64,000 nt of DNA, from contig CALKXV010000023.1 in the NCBI GenBank assembly GCA_938005545.1, forward strand, positions 1 to 64,000, in the 5' to 3' direction. A program made the position numbers and the translations under genes. The DNA is from an uncultured Paracoccaceae bacterium (lineage in GTDB: Bacteria; Pseudomonadota; Alphaproteobacteria; Rhodobacterales; Rhodobacteraceae). Of the stretch, positions 37,460 through 47,750 are shown piece after piece. Within the stretch, counting starts at the first letter, position 1, and every line of letters begins with the position of its first letter. The notes beneath the pieces are model-generated. The model was not told the origin of the DNA and did no database searches. It worked only from the letters and a program-made list of their open reading frames with translations.

Positions 37460-38478
37460 CACTGCGCGATGTGCGCAAAAGCTATGGGGCCACGCAAGTC
37501 ATGCATGGCGTTGACCTGGACATTGAAGACGGCGAATTCGTTGTTTTTGTTGGGCCTTCAGGATGTGGCAAGTCAACCTTGCTGCGGATGATTGCGGGTC
37601 TTGAAGAAATCTCCGGCGGCACCGTTGCGATTGGTGATGTGGAAGTAAACGAAGTAGCCGCGTCGAAACGCGGTGTGGCCATGGTGTTCCAAACCTATGC
37701 GCTTTATCCGCATATGACAGTTTACAAAAATATGGCGTTTGGTCTGAAACAGGCGAAAACCGACCCCAAGGAAATTGATCGTCGGGTGAAAGACGCGGCC
37801 GAAATCCTTCAAATTACCGACTATCTGGATCGCAGTCCGCGGAACTTGTCTGGTGGTCAGCGCCAGCGTGTTGCCATCGGTCGCGCCATTGTTCGCGACC
37901 CGAAAGTCTTCCTGTTCGACGAACCTTTGTCCAACCTTGACGCTGCGCTGCGTGTTCAAACCCGTCTTGAGATTGCCCGACTTCACGAACGCCTTGAAAC
38001 GACAATGATCTATGTGACCCACGATCAAGTCGAGGCGATGACGCTTGCCGATAAAATCGTGGTTTTGCGCGATGGCCGGATCGAACAAGTCGGGTCGCCG
38101 ATTGATCTTTATGAGCAGCCAGCGAATTCGTTCGTTGCGCAGTTCATCGGCAGTCCCAAGATGAATTTCTTTGCGATAAGCGATTTGGCAAGTGGCGCAT
38201 CCACCAATTTAGGCCGCGAGCTTGGTTCGGACGAACACGTTGGGCTTCGCCCGGAGCATCTTGTCCCGACCGATGGTTCTGCCGTTGTGGAAGGTAAGAT
38301 GGAATTGGTCGAAAACCTTGGTGAATACGCCTTGGTGCACCTGACCACCGAAACCGGTGTCGAGTTCATTGCCAAGACGGAAAAGCCGCCTTCAGTTGCG
38401 AAAGGGTCGACGATTGGGTTCAGCATCAAGCCCGAACTGGCGCATTTCTTTGACAAATCTTCCGGCGCGCGGAAATAG
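37447..38478 (+). CDS. smoK: ABC transporter ATP-binding protein (UgpC/SmoK-like)
   Basis: Walker A '[11 protein letters not shown]', signature '[36 protein letters not shown]'. Confidence 0.92.
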   Translation: MAGLTLRDVRKSYGATQVMHGVDLDIEDGEFVVFVGPSGCGKSTLLRMIAGLEEISGGTVAIGDVEVNEVAASKRGVAMVFQTYALYPHMTVYKNMAFGLKQAKTDPKEIDRRVKDAAEILQITDYLDRSPRNLSGGQRQRVAIGRAIVRDPKVFLFDEPLSNLDAALRVQTRLEIARLHERLETTMIYVTHDQVEAMTLADKIVVLRDGRIEQVGSPIDLYEQPANSFVAQFIGSPKMNFFAISDLASGASTNLGRELGSDEHVGLRPEHLVPTDGSAVVEGKMELVENLGEYALVHLTTETGVEFIAKTEKPPSVAKGSTIGFSIKPELAHFFDKSSGARK

Positions 38479-38509
38479 GCTTTTGCCCGCCTAGAGCGGT
38501 GAATTGATG

Positions 38510-38540
38510 AACGGCCCGGCTTGTGTTTGGGCCGTTTTTC
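38510..38540 (+). terminator. Rho-independent terminator of the polyol operon
   Basis: AACGGCCC-ggcttgtgttt-GGGCCGTTTTTC. Confidence 0.8.
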
Positions 38541-38550
38541 TTTGGTGGCC

Positions 38551-39867
38551 TTACAGCAGGCTTTGCGGAAGCCAGTTTGCAAGGCTCGGGAAGACCACCA
38601 CAAGGATCGCAACGATCAGGATCATGATCCAATAGGGAATTGCGCCTTTGAAGATCATTCCAAGTGTTACCGTCGGATCGGGCACGGCGGCTTTCACGGT
38701 GAATATCAAAAGGCCAAAGGGTGGCGTCAAAAGCCCGGCTTCGATGACAAGAATTCCGAAGATCGCAAAGGCCAATTCGTCGATCCCTATCGTTGCCGCG
38801 ATGGGGGCAAAAATCGGAACCGTCAAAAGGATGATCGACGTTGAATCGATGAACATGCCGAGGATAAGCCAGATCATGAATAGCATCATCATAATGACGA
38901 TGGGGCTTTCGCTGATCGAGAAGATGCTGCCGTTTATGACAGAAATTGCGCCACCCATGGCCAGAAAACGCGAATACATCGACGCCGTGATCAACAGGAT
39001 CATAATAGGGGCCGTGGTTTTGCCAGCGCGATAAATCGCATCCAACAGTTCCTTGCGGTGCATTCCTTTGATCAGCCCAACAAGCAAGGCACCGATGGCG
39101 CCGAACCCTGCCGCTTCGGTGGGTGTCAGGAACCCGCCCCAAATGCCGCCGATGACAAGCAAGATCAAACCGATGATCGACAGGCCGCTGATCAGTTCGG
39201 ATCGTCTTTGTGCGGCGGGCACGTGTTGAAATGCATCGGGCGCGCAAGCGGGGGCAATGTCGGGGTTCAACTTTGCGGTGATCACACAGTAGCCGATGAA
39301 GAACGCCGACAGCAGCAAACCTGGAAGCAGGCCTGCGATGAATAAGGCCCCAATCGAGATTTCGGTAAGGACTGCCCATATGATCATCAGTATTGACGGG
39401 GGTATGAGCATGCCCAAACAGGCGCTTCCCGCGACGACGCCAAGGGCATAGCTTTTTTTGTACCCAAGCGCTACCATCTCGGGGTAGGCCAGACGCGAGA
39501 ACGTTGCAGCTGAGGCAATAGAGACGCCGGTGATTGCGGCAAAGATCGAATTGCCCGATACAGTCGCGACAGCCAAACATCCCGGAAGCCTCAAAAAGGC
39601 GCGGTTGCAGATCGTATAGATGTCTTTTGCAGCACCTGATCGGCTGATGAATTCGCCCATCAAAACGAACAATGGGATGACGATGAAAATGTCTTTTCGC
39701 AGAGCTTCGTATGCCGTTCCCGATAGGACAGACAAGGCGATGTCTGCACTGCCAAGCATCAGATAAACCCCAAAGGCGCTGGCAACACCCAAGGCGACAG
39801 CCACGTGAACGCCAAGGAAAACCAGTGCCATCAGGACGGCCAGAAAGCTGAAGATTAGGGTCGTCAT
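38551..39867 (-). CDS. TRAP transporter large permease (DctM-like)
   Basis: 'GASAFGVYLMLGSADIALSVLSGTAYEALRKDIFIVIPLFVLMGEFISRSGAAKDIYT', about 12 TM. Confidence 0.93.
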   Translation of the reverse strand: MTTLIFSFLAVLMALVFLGVHVAVALGVASAFGVYLMLGSADIALSVLSGTAYEALRKDIFIVIPLFVLMGEFISRSGAAKDIYTICNRAFLRLPGCLAVATVSGNSIFAAITGVSIASAATFSRLAYPEMVALGYKKSYALGVVAGSACLGMLIPPSILMIIWAVLTEISIGALFIAGLLPGLLLSAFFIGYCVITAKLNPDIAPACAPDAFQHVPAAQRRSELISGLSIIGLILLVIGGIWGGFLTPTEAAGFGAIGALLVGLIKGMHRKELLDAIYRAGKTTAPIMILLITASMYSRFLAMGGAISVINGSIFSISESPIVIMMMLFMIWLILGMFIDSTSIILLTVPIFAPIAATIGIDELAFAIFGILVIEAGLLTPPFGLLIFTVKAAVPDPTVTLGMIFKGAIPYWIMILIVAILVVVFPSLANWLPQSLL

Positions 39868-39903
39868 CGAGTGCTCCGGTCGGGCAGGTTTCGGGCGGGG
39901 AGA

Positions 39904-40413
39904 TTAGTGATGGGTCAGCGCTTCGTCGGTGCCAAGTTGACCGCGCCAATCCGCGACCATCATCGACAGGTATGCGAAGGCAGCGAAGGTCGCCGTGACG
40001 ACCAACAAAAAACGGATCGGCCAAGTGTAGATGCGCAGTGATCCTTCGCCTTCATATTCGTTCAGTCGCATGGCTTCGATGGCTTCGGGGAAGGACGCGT
40101 ATCCGATAGCAGCGAACAAAAGGAACCCGAGCGCATAAGCAAGCGTTCTGAGGATCCGCTGAGCGAAGGGGGGAAGCGCGTCGGTCAAGAGCGTGGTGCG
40201 CAGCATTGAGCCGGAGTAGATCGCGAGCGGGATCTGAAGGAAGGTCACCAGGATCACCGAATTTTGCAGGATTTCCTTGGTACCGGGCAGGGGGGCCAGA
40301 AACAGAACTCGGCCAAACACATCCACCAGAATGACGATTGCCAGAATAAAAACCCAGATCGACGACAGGATATGGATCACACGAGCGACCGCGACGGTAT
40401 ATCCAAACTTCAT
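39904..40413 (-). CDS. TRAP transporter small permease (DctQ-like)
   Basis: Four TM; 'LVDVFGRVLFLAPLPGTKEILQNSVILVTFLQIPLAIYSGSMLRTTLL'. Confidence 0.88.
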   Translation of the reverse strand: MKFGYTVAVARVIHILSSIWVFILAIVILVDVFGRVLFLAPLPGTKEILQNSVILVTFLQIPLAIYSGSMLRTTLLTDALPPFAQRILRTLAYALGFLLFAAIGYASFPEAIEAMRLNEYEGEGSLRIYTWPIRFLLVVTATFAAFAYLSMMVADWRGQLGTDEALTHH

Positions 40414-40480
40414 CAGAAACCTCAATTGATGGCAATTTTCTTGATACGTTAAGACGAGAGTCCTGCGCGCGCAATAAATC

Positions 40481-40498
40481 ATTTATCAGCTGATAAAT
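40481..40498. promoter_or_regulatory. Perfect 18-bp palindrome in the divergent TRAP intergenic region
   Basis: ATTTATCAG|CTGATAAAT between dctQ-like (minus) and SBP (plus) genes. Confidence 0.7.
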
Positions 40499-40592
40499 CT
40501 TCACTAGGGTTGGATCGACGGAGGGCGCGGCGTGGGCCGAAGGTTTCTCCTGATACGACAAGAACAGGGCAAAATGCCCATTGGGAGGAACC

Positions 40593-41666
40593 ATGAAGCT
40601 TCGTTTTAGCCACTGTGCGATTCCAGCGATCGCCGCACTTTTAGCATCGGCACTGCCAGCTGCCGCAGATACATTCACCTTGCGCATCGGCTCGGGGCAT
40701 CCGAAAGGGCCAGCGCCTTATGTGACGACCATGTCGGATTTCTTTGCCGTCGAAGTGTCGCGACGTGTGGAGGAGGAAACTGACCACAAGGTGGAATTCA
40801 TCGAAGCCTATGGCGGGTCTATTGCCGGTGTCGCGGATACGCTTGAATCCGTTCAACAGGGCATTCTGGACATCGGCGGATTCTGCATTTGCTTTGAACC
40901 GTCAAAGATGTTCCTGCACAACTTTCCGTATTATCTGGCGTTCGGACCACAAAATTCATCCGATGCCATCGCGGCTGCCCGAACGGTCTATGATGAGAAC
41001 CCATGGCTGAAAGAGGTGATGACCGAAGAGTATGGCCAAAGGTTCCTGGGTCTTGGTGTTTGGGATAACTATCACCTTGGCACAAAAGACGAATGGGACA
41101 CCGTTGCTGACCTGAAAGGCATTAAGATCGGCGGGGCGGGCCCGAACCTGCCATGGCTGGAATATGTGGACGCGATCCCTGTGCAATCGACTTTGCCCGA
41201 AGGGTATCTGGCGCTAAAGACCGGCGTTTACACCGGTTGGTTGATGGTTCCGTCAGCTTACAACGGCTTTAAGTTCTATGAACCTGCGCCCTATTACACG
41301 TTGATCGGGTTCGGTGCGATGCCAGTTATCATGCTGACCGCAAACGAGAAAAAGCTAGAATCACTGCCAGAAGATGTACGCAACATTATTCTTGAAGTGG
41401 GTGCAGAATGGGAAGAAGGCAACGGCGCCAAGATGGACGCGGTGCAAGCCTTTGGTCTTGCCAAGCTGGAAGAAAACGGCGCGATTATTAAGTCGCTTCC
41501 CGAGGAAGTTCGGGCAGAATGGGCCGAAAGCCTGGTGGATTTCCCAAAGCAACAGACCGCCGAGGCCGAAAAGCGTGGGATGCCGGGTAAGGCGATCATG
41601 CAGTCTTACATCGACGCGTCAAAAGCGGTTGGTCACAAATGGCCGGTTGAATATTCGCTCGAATAG
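40593..41666 (+). CDS. TRAP transporter solute-binding protein
   Basis: Signal peptide; 'TLRIGSGHPKGPAPYVTTMSDFF...GVADTLESVQQGILDIGGFCICFEPS'. Confidence 0.88.
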   Translation: MKLRFSHCAIPAIAALLASALPAAADTFTLRIGSGHPKGPAPYVTTMSDFFAVEVSRRVEEETDHKVEFIEAYGGSIAGVADTLESVQQGILDIGGFCICFEPSKMFLHNFPYYLAFGPQNSSDAIAAARTVYDENPWLKEVMTEEYGQRFLGLGVWDNYHLGTKDEWDTVADLKGIKIGGAGPNLPWLEYVDAIPVQSTLPEGYLALKTGVYTGWLMVPSAYNGFKFYEPAPYYTLIGFGAMPVIMLTANEKKLESLPEDVRNIILEVGAEWEEGNGAKMDAVQAFGLAKLEENGAIIKSLPEEVRAEWAESLVDFPKQQTAEAEKRGMPGKAIMQSYIDASKAVGHKWPVEYSLE

Positions 41667-41674
41667 AACATTTC

Positions 41675-41705
41675 TGGGCGGCTCGGTGCCTTCCGGGCCG
41701 CCTTG
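41675..41705 (+). terminator. Hairpin after TRAP SBP gene
   Basis: GGGCGGCTCGG..CCGGGCCGCC. Confidence 0.55.
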
Positions 41706-41825
41706 TACTCAGGAAAGTTGATAGCGCACCGCAACTTTTGTTATTTCTGGTCATAGCCTGTCTGCACTTACCGTTATGCAGCAGAGTTCGTACGTCCGAA
41801 CCTGCATTTCGCTTTGGGAGGCTTG

Positions 41826-42755
41826 ATGAGGCTTGGTATTCTCCGGCATTCGGATCTTTCGGTTTGCAGTGATCCAGACCGGATTCGGGATGAGCTTTTG
41901 CTTGCGGATGAATTGGGATTTCAGCTCGCATATTTCCCCAACTTCGCACCTGAGAATGTAGAGGGGTTCCAATCTTTAGCCGATGGACAGGTTGCGATTG
42001 GGTTGGACGCGCATGCTTTTGGTGCGCATTCCCCAAGAAAGCTGGAAACCTTAATTCGAGATGTGAATGACCAGTTTGGCGGCAGGCTCGTTCTTGGCGT
42101 TCAGATGTGCTGTGGCAAGGTGTCGACCAAATGCAGGGTCGCGGCGCAGATTTTTGAGACGCTATTTTCAAGCGGTTCACCGCGTGAAGAGAGTTTTGCC
42201 GCATCGCACTTTCCCATGAAGCCACCGTGCCCAGACGTCATCGGATTGCCGGCGAAAGGAACCAGCGAAGAAGTCGCGCTGGCGGCGGCGCGTGGCTATT
42301 TGCCCTTCACTGCATGTTGGTTGGCCCAAGGCGACGTGGCGTACCATTGGCCCGCCATCGTCGAAGGCGCAACATCAGCCCATCGAAGGGCGTGCTCGTC
42401 AACTTGGAATGTGGCGCGCATGATCGTGGTGCATGATGATCCTACGAAGATTGACGCCTATGTGTTTGGGTCCGATAGCCCGATCCGCGCCTATTTTTCC
42501 CAATTGGTGAAACGCGGTGTTCTTGGGCCTGACGTTGACGCACATCTTAATCGTTTGGTGATCGCCGGAACCAGCGATCAGGTCGCAGAAAGTATTCAGT
42601 TATTGCAGGATAACGTCGGCGAAATCGGAACGCTTCACATGGTAGTTCCGAAGGGTTCCGATCCTGAAATGACACGAAAAACAATGGTTTGCCTTGCCGG
42701 ATTCGGCATGCCAATGGTTCGACAAGGTGCTTACGAGAATTTGGAGAGAACATGA
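41826..42755 (+). CDS. LLM-class (luciferase-like) flavin-dependent oxidoreductase
   Basis: 'MRLGILRHSDL...ADELGFQLAYFPNF...AAARGYLPFTACWL'; divergent but LLM-like. Confidence 0.65.
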   Translation: MRLGILRHSDLSVCSDPDRIRDELLLADELGFQLAYFPNFAPENVEGFQSLADGQVAIGLDAHAFGAHSPRKLETLIRDVNDQFGGRLVLGVQMCCGKVSTKCRVAAQIFETLFSSGSPREESFAASHFPMKPPCPDVIGLPAKGTSEEVALAAARGYLPFTACWLAQGDVAYHWPAIVEGATSAHRRACSSTWNVARMIVVHDDPTKIDAYVFGSDSPIRAYFSQLVKRGVLGPDVDAHLNRLVIAGTSDQVAESIQLLQDNVGEIGTLHMVVPKGSDPEMTRKTMVCLAGFGMPMVRQGAYENLERT

Positions 42756-43537
42756 GCGAATATAAACTTTACCATCGTGCAACGGGCCAGTCAGAAGGTC
42801 CGACGCTTTTGTTGCTCAACTCGCTTGGCACAACCACCGAAATGTGGGCCCCGCAGCGCGAATTGCTGGAACGTTTTTTTCGCGTCATTCAGATGGATAC
42901 GCGTGGTCACGGGCAAAGCCCAACTCCGCCCGCGCCGTATAGCTTTGATGATCTGGTTGCAGATGCCTTCGGGGTTCTGGATCGAAACGGTGCTCAGACG
43001 GCAAGCGTTATGGGGTGTTCGCTTGGCAGTATGACGGCGCTTGGGATGGGGATAAAGGCACCCGAACGCATAGACCGTATCATCTGTACCGCTGCGCGTG
43101 CCGATGCACCGCCGCAGTTCAAGCAAAGTTGGTATGATCGTCTTGAGATTTTGGACGAAAAGGGCATCGTGGGGCTATGGCCAGGTTCACTTGGCAACTG
43201 GCTGACACCCGCATTTCGCGACACAAACCCCGATACGATCGCCAAAATGGAATCCGAGTTCCTGAAAACAACACCAGAAGGTTATCGCGGTTGCGCGATG
43301 GCGTTGAAGGATCTGGACTATCTGAAAGACCTTGGTGATCTCGACGTGCCAACCTTGTTTGTTGCTGGTTCCGAAGACAAAGGGGCCGCACCCGAGACCA
43401 TGCGTGCGATGGCGGCCGCAGCTAAAGACGGAGCGTTTGTTCTTATCCCGGATGCTGGTCACATCATCAACGTCAACGCGCCCGAAGCGTTTTCGGTCGC
43501 GGTCATGGACTTTCTTGGAATGACCGAAGCGCCTTAG
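42752..43537 (+). CDS. Alpha/beta hydrolase, 3-oxoadipate enol-lactonase-like
   Basis: 'LLLLNSLGTTTEMWAPQRELLERFFRVIQMDTRGHGQSPTPPAPYSFDDLVADAFGVLDRNGAQTASVMGCSLGSMTALGMG'. Confidence 0.85.
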   Translation: MSEYKLYHRATGQSEGPTLLLLNSLGTTTEMWAPQRELLERFFRVIQMDTRGHGQSPTPPAPYSFDDLVADAFGVLDRNGAQTASVMGCSLGSMTALGMGIKAPERIDRIICTAARADAPPQFKQSWYDRLEILDEKGIVGLWPGSLGNWLTPAFRDTNPDTIAKMESEFLKTTPEGYRGCAMALKDLDYLKDLGDLDVPTLFVAGSEDKGAAPETMRAMAAAAKDGAFVLIPDAGHIINVNAPEAFSVAVMDFLGMTEAP

Positions 43538-43546
43538 GCCTGTGTT

Positions 43547-44197
43547 TCAATCCGATCCACGCAGCGAGCTGTAGTCTATCATGACGTTGTCACGATAGGC
43601 TCGTCGGGATGCCAGTGTTTCATAATACCGCTCGATGTTCGGGTGGGACCTGTGCGGAATGTCCATTGTGTAATAACGAAAAAGGCAGGACCCGATTGGG
43701 ATGTCGCCCAGACCTAGCTTTGCGCCGGAAATGAAATCGTGGCCTTCCAATGTCTGGTCGAAAAGGTTGAGCGTTGCGGAAAACGCATCAAGTATCTTGG
43801 TTTTGCGTTCAGGGTCACGTTGGCTCGGCGGCAGGCGAACAACCTGATAAAACAATGCGATGAAATTCGCATATGCGTTGTTCTGGAACCACTCCACCCA
43901 CATGTCGGCTTGGGCGCCTTCCGCGATATTCTTGGTCCCCAGCGTTTCCGGGGTCCCATATGCGCCGACCAAATATCGGCAAATTGCATTGGATTCCCAT
44001 AAGGTTACCGCGCCGTCGACCAGGGTCGGAACTCGCCTGTTGGGATTGAGTGCGATGTAATTCGGGTCATCGAGCCCCCCGAATTCGCCACCGGCGTCAA
44101 TTCGTTGACAAGTTAATCCAAGTTCCGCGATCACCCATGCGACTTTCTGCACATTGACGGATGTCGCACGACCCCACAGTTTGATAGTCTGATCCAT
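43547..44197 (-). CDS. Glutathione S-transferase family protein
   Basis: 'KLWGRATSVNVQKVAWVIAELGLTCQRIDAGGEFGGLDDPNYIALNPNRRVPTLVDGAVTLWESNAICRYL'. Confidence 0.9.
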   Translation of the reverse strand: MDQTIKLWGRATSVNVQKVAWVIAELGLTCQRIDAGGEFGGLDDPNYIALNPNRRVPTLVDGAVTLWESNAICRYLVGAYGTPETLGTKNIAEGAQADMWVEWFQNNAYANFIALFYQVVRLPPSQRDPERKTKILDAFSATLNLFDQTLEGHDFISGAKLGLGDIPIGSCLFRYYTMDIPHRSHPNIERYYETLASRRAYRDNVMIDYSSLRGSD

Positions 44198-44305
44198 GCG
44201 GTTTGTTTGTCCCTGAACTATCGAATTTACACGTAAGCCCTGCTACCTTGGATCATACTGGAATTCGCCCATGTGTTGGCACCCTAAAAGAAACGAAGCA
44301 ATATT

Positions 44306-45037
44306 GTGACTGACATTTCGGATCAGGAAAAACAGTTTTCCTTGCAGACCTGGCTTAAAAACCCATCAGAAGTTGACGGGGCGAAAAAGATGCGCGGTGC
44401 ATCCGAAAAGCGCGCGCGCGACATTGTTGCGGCAGCGGCTGAACACTTTTCAGAAGTGGGGTTCGCGGGCAGCACACGCGAGATTGCCAAACGCGTTGGG
44501 GTGACACAGCCTTTGCTCTATCGGTATTTCCCGACGAAAGACGATTTGATCGAAGCGGTTTATCGCACCATCTACCTTGAACGTTGGAATCCATCATGGG
44601 ACAACATATTGAAAGATCGCAATCGTTCCACGAGAGATCGATTTTTTGCGTTCTACTGTCAGTATACAGAAGTTGTGTTTGAGCCGATTTCGTTGCGTTT
44701 GTCTTATTATGCTGGCTTGAGGAACACTGGCATCAATCAATGGTACAATCACCTGATCGAAGAACTGATCCTTAAGCGGCTCGTTCGCGAACATCGGGTC
44801 GAGCTTGGGTTTGCCGACGAAGCCTATGTCAGCCCAACCGAGCTTGAACCCGCCTGGCAAATCCATGGTGGTTTGATGCATTTTGGATGGCGCAAATATG
44901 TGTTGCAGCTTCGTGTTGCACCGAATGTCGACCGGGTGATTTCGGACAATCTTGATATGTATTTCGCAGTGGCTGAGAAAGCCTATGCCAAGGCGTTGAT
45001 TAGCACCGAACCTGATATGAGCCATGATCAGAACTGA
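44306..45037 (+). CDS. TetR-family regulator
   Basis: 'ARDIVAAAAEHFSEVGFAGSTREIAKRVGVTQPLLYRYFPTKDDLIEAVY'. Confidence 0.92.
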   Translation: MTDISDQEKQFSLQTWLKNPSEVDGAKKMRGASEKRARDIVAAAAEHFSEVGFAGSTREIAKRVGVTQPLLYRYFPTKDDLIEAVYRTIYLERWNPSWDNILKDRNRSTRDRFFAFYCQYTEVVFEPISLRLSYYAGLRNTGINQWYNHLIEELILKRLVREHRVELGFADEAYVSPTELEPAWQIHGGLMHFGWRKYVLQLRVAPNVDRVISDNLDMYFAVAEKAYAKALISTEPDMSHDQN

Positions 45038-45155
45038 TTTTGTGTCGGTGACTGGCGTTGCTAGGATGCCATAAGACTTGGGAAGTTCTTTGGCGGGTTT
45101 CACGTCGGAAAGTTCCATAAGGCACAGAAAATAAATCAAAAAAGGACAATTGAAG

Positions 45156-45680
45156 ATGAGCCAGAAACTGATGCCGGATACCAGGGCCCCAGCGCTGAAG
45201 CTTCCACTCGTCGGGGGCGGCACCTTTGATCTTGCGGCCGAGACACCGGAGAATTTTACGATGGTCCTGTTTTATCGCGGTCACCATTGCCCGGTTTGCA
45301 AAGGCTATCTTGGTGGGCTGGTCAACTTGCTGGGCGACTTCGAAAAGTCTGGGTTTTCCGTCGTTGCGGCATCGATGAACGATGAAGCCCTGGCAACGCA
45401 ATCAGTCAACGAATGGGAGCTTGGAGATTTGCGCGTTGCCTACGGGGTTACGATGGAAGATGCCAAGTCTTGGGGGCTTTGGGTGTCAAAAGCCTTTAAA
45501 GATGTGGAAGCGGATTTCTTTACAGAACCGGGTCTCTTTTGGATCAAGCCGGATAGGTCGCTTTACCTCGTCGATATTTCAAACATGCCGTGGGCGCGCC
45601 CGGACTTGCGAAATTTGTTGAGTAAGGTGCCATACGCTTTGGAAAATAAATACCCGGCACGTGGAACTTTTCCGGTCTAG
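45156..45680 (+). CDS. AhpC/TSA-family peroxiredoxin-like protein
   Basis: 'LPLVGGGTFDLAAETPENFTMVLFYRGHHCPVCKGYLGGL'. Confidence 0.85.
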   Translation: MSQKLMPDTRAPALKLPLVGGGTFDLAAETPENFTMVLFYRGHHCPVCKGYLGGLVNLLGDFEKSGFSVVAASMNDEALATQSVNEWELGDLRVAYGVTMEDAKSWGLWVSKAFKDVEADFFTEPGLFWIKPDRSLYLVDISNMPWARPDLRNLLSKVPYALENKYPARGTFPV

Positions 45681-45695
45681 TGGGTTCGGCGTTCT

Positions 45696-46625
45696 TTACA
45701 TTAAAACGATCAGCCAGAACCAAATCGACACAACAGATGCGGCCGTCGCCACAAGAACGGAGGCGGCAGCAACCCGCCGCGCAGCACCGTACATATTGGC
45801 AAAAATGAAGGTGTTGATGCCAGGTGCCATAGAGGCGGTCAGAACAGCGGACCGAATAGCGTCTTGATCTAAATCCCACGCCATTCCCGTTCCGAAAACA
45901 ATCGCGGGATGAATAAAAAGAGATATCGCACAGACCATCAGGATGGCCTTTACATCGCCCTCGGGGCGATACCTAAACAAAACGCCGCCCAATCCAAACA
46001 ATGCCGCAGGCAACGCAGCATCGGCGAGCAAATCGATACTGCTGGAGAACGAGCCCGGCAATGGTGCGTTCGTGATATTGACGATTAAGCCGAGCCCAAT
46101 TCCGATCACGAATGGGTTGCGAAACATCGCGACAAGAACGTTCTTTGATTTCTGAGTAAAGCTTGAGGATCTGATTTGAGCGAATTCCATTGCGGTTACG
46201 CCGATCAAGTACAAAATCGGGACGTGAACCGCGATTATCGCGTAATTTCCTGCAAGTGCCGCTGTTCCATAAGCTCGTTCAGTAATTGGCAAGCCAAGAA
46301 GGATTGTGTTGGAGAAAAACCCGCAAAAGGCAATCGCCACAGAGTCACTTGGGTTTCGTTTGAAGAGTTTTCGCGCGCCCGTGTAAGCGATTGAAAAGCT
46401 TGCAAAAGCACCGAAGTAATATGTGCCGAGAAGGGGAAGCCTCAGGGTTCCTCCAATGTCGATTTCGGACATGGCGCGGAAAAGCAGGCAAGGGATTGCA
46501 AAGTTTTGGGTGAATTTTACAAGCCCGTCAACGGCATTTTCGCTGAACAAGCCGCGCCAACTAACGACATACCCGAAGCCAGTAACTACGAATACGGGTA
46601 GAATGATATCGAAAAGCGCTTGCAT
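45696..46625 (-). CDS. AEC-family transporter
   Basis: Ten TM; 'DIILPVFVVTGFGYVVSWRGLFSENAVDGLVKFTQNFAIPCLLF'. Confidence 0.88.
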   Translation of the reverse strand: MQALFDIILPVFVVTGFGYVVSWRGLFSENAVDGLVKFTQNFAIPCLLFRAMSEIDIGGTLRLPLLGTYYFGAFASFSIAYTGARKLFKRNPSDSVAIAFCGFFSNTILLGLPITERAYGTAALAGNYAIIAVHVPILYLIGVTAMEFAQIRSSSFTQKSKNVLVAMFRNPFVIGIGLGLIVNITNAPLPGSFSSSIDLLADAALPAALFGLGGVLFRYRPEGDVKAILMVCAISLFIHPAIVFGTGMAWDLDQDAIRSAVLTASMAPGINTFIFANMYGAARRVAAASVLVATAASVVSIWFWLIVLM

Positions 46626-46644
46626 GCTCGATTAGGATCCAAAC

Positions 46645-47508
46645 CTATTTCAATTTATCTAATTCCGGGTACAGACGTGTAAAATCCTGATCCGCCATTC
46701 CGGCATCAATGGCCGCTTGAATCCAAGCCAATGTCTGGTGACCTATGCGCATTGGACTGCCCAGCTCTTCGGATAAAGCCACGGCCATGCCAACGTCTTT
46801 TCGAAGATTAAAAATGCGCGAGCGCCCGTCCCATGTTTCGGAGAGAATGTGATCCGGGAAGCGCCGTTCAGAAATGAAACTTCGGGCGTTGCCCGCGTTG
46901 AAGACCTTTATCATGTCAGCAAGGTCAATCCCGGCGGCTTCCGCCAACCGTCCGGCTTCCGAACAGGCCAGGAAATTCGTGTGGGTGATAAGGTTGTGGA
47001 CGACTTTCATGGTGTGACCAGCGCCCGATGGTCCAAGATGGATCAACTCACCTGCGCAGGCTTCCAGAACAGATCGTGACTTTTCCAAAACGTCTGTGTC
47101 GCCACCAATCATCAAGGTCATCGTTCCTTCGTCGGCACCTTTCGCGCCACCGCCGGTCATTCCTGCATCCATGTAAGGCACACCGGACTTTGCGGCGCGT
47201 GCCGCCAACTCTTTGGTGTAAACAGGATCCGAGGTGGTAAAGTCCCAAAGGATCAATTCGGCATTTGAATTTTCGAGCATAGGATCAAGGATTTCATCAA
47301 TTTGTTCTGACCCAGGCACCACAAATATCACAACATCTGCTTTCGCTGCCATTTCGGATGGCGAAAGGATTTGTGCAATGTCCGAAAAGCGATCACGCGC
47401 CGTTTGTGCCAAATCCCAAGCCAGTAATGTATGACCTGCTTTCGCAATATTTCTTGCGATGCCTTGGCCCATGTTACCCAAGCCAACAACGCCAACCTTT
47501 TTCGTCAT
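46645..47508 (-). CDS. 3-hydroxyisobutyrate dehydrogenase-family oxidoreductase
   Basis: 'VGVVGLGNMGQGIARNIAKAGHTLLAWD', 'DAGMTGGGAKGADEGTMTLMIGGD', 'GPSGAGHTMKVVHNL'. Confidence 0.9.
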   Translation of the reverse strand: MTKKVGVVGLGNMGQGIARNIAKAGHTLLAWDLAQTARDRFSDIAQILSPSEMAAKADVVIFVVPGSEQIDEILDPMLENSNAELILWDFTTSDPVYTKELAARAAKSGVPYMDAGMTGGGAKGADEGTMTLMIGGDTDVLEKSRSVLEACAGELIHLGPSGAGHTMKVVHNLITHTNFLACSEAGRLAEAAGIDLADMIKVFNAGNARSFISERRFPDHILSETWDGRSRIFNLRKDVGMAVALSEELGSPMRIGHQTLAWIQAAIDAGMADQDFTRLYPELDKLK

Positions 47509-47750
47509 TTTCAGTTCCAATCTGTAAGTCCATCTCCCGCAATCTTTAACCATTCGGTACGCCACTCAGTTTGATCCGCTCATTCTGCCAGAAATGCCGG
47601 AATTTCACTTGAAAAATAGGCGTTTTACCCTGCCGCAAGGTTGCGAGAATTCCCCGTTTAAAGTAGTCTAGAGCTAAGTCGTGGGTTTATCCAGAACCAC
47701 ATGATGCGCCCTTTTTTACGGGCGCAAATATGGCCGCGAGGGAGGTCTAA

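Noticed and set aside
38426-40024. 532-aa minus-strand ORF
   Set aside because: Alternate frame of the DctM-like gene; sequence rich in H/R/C with no domain, while the DctM frame is convincing
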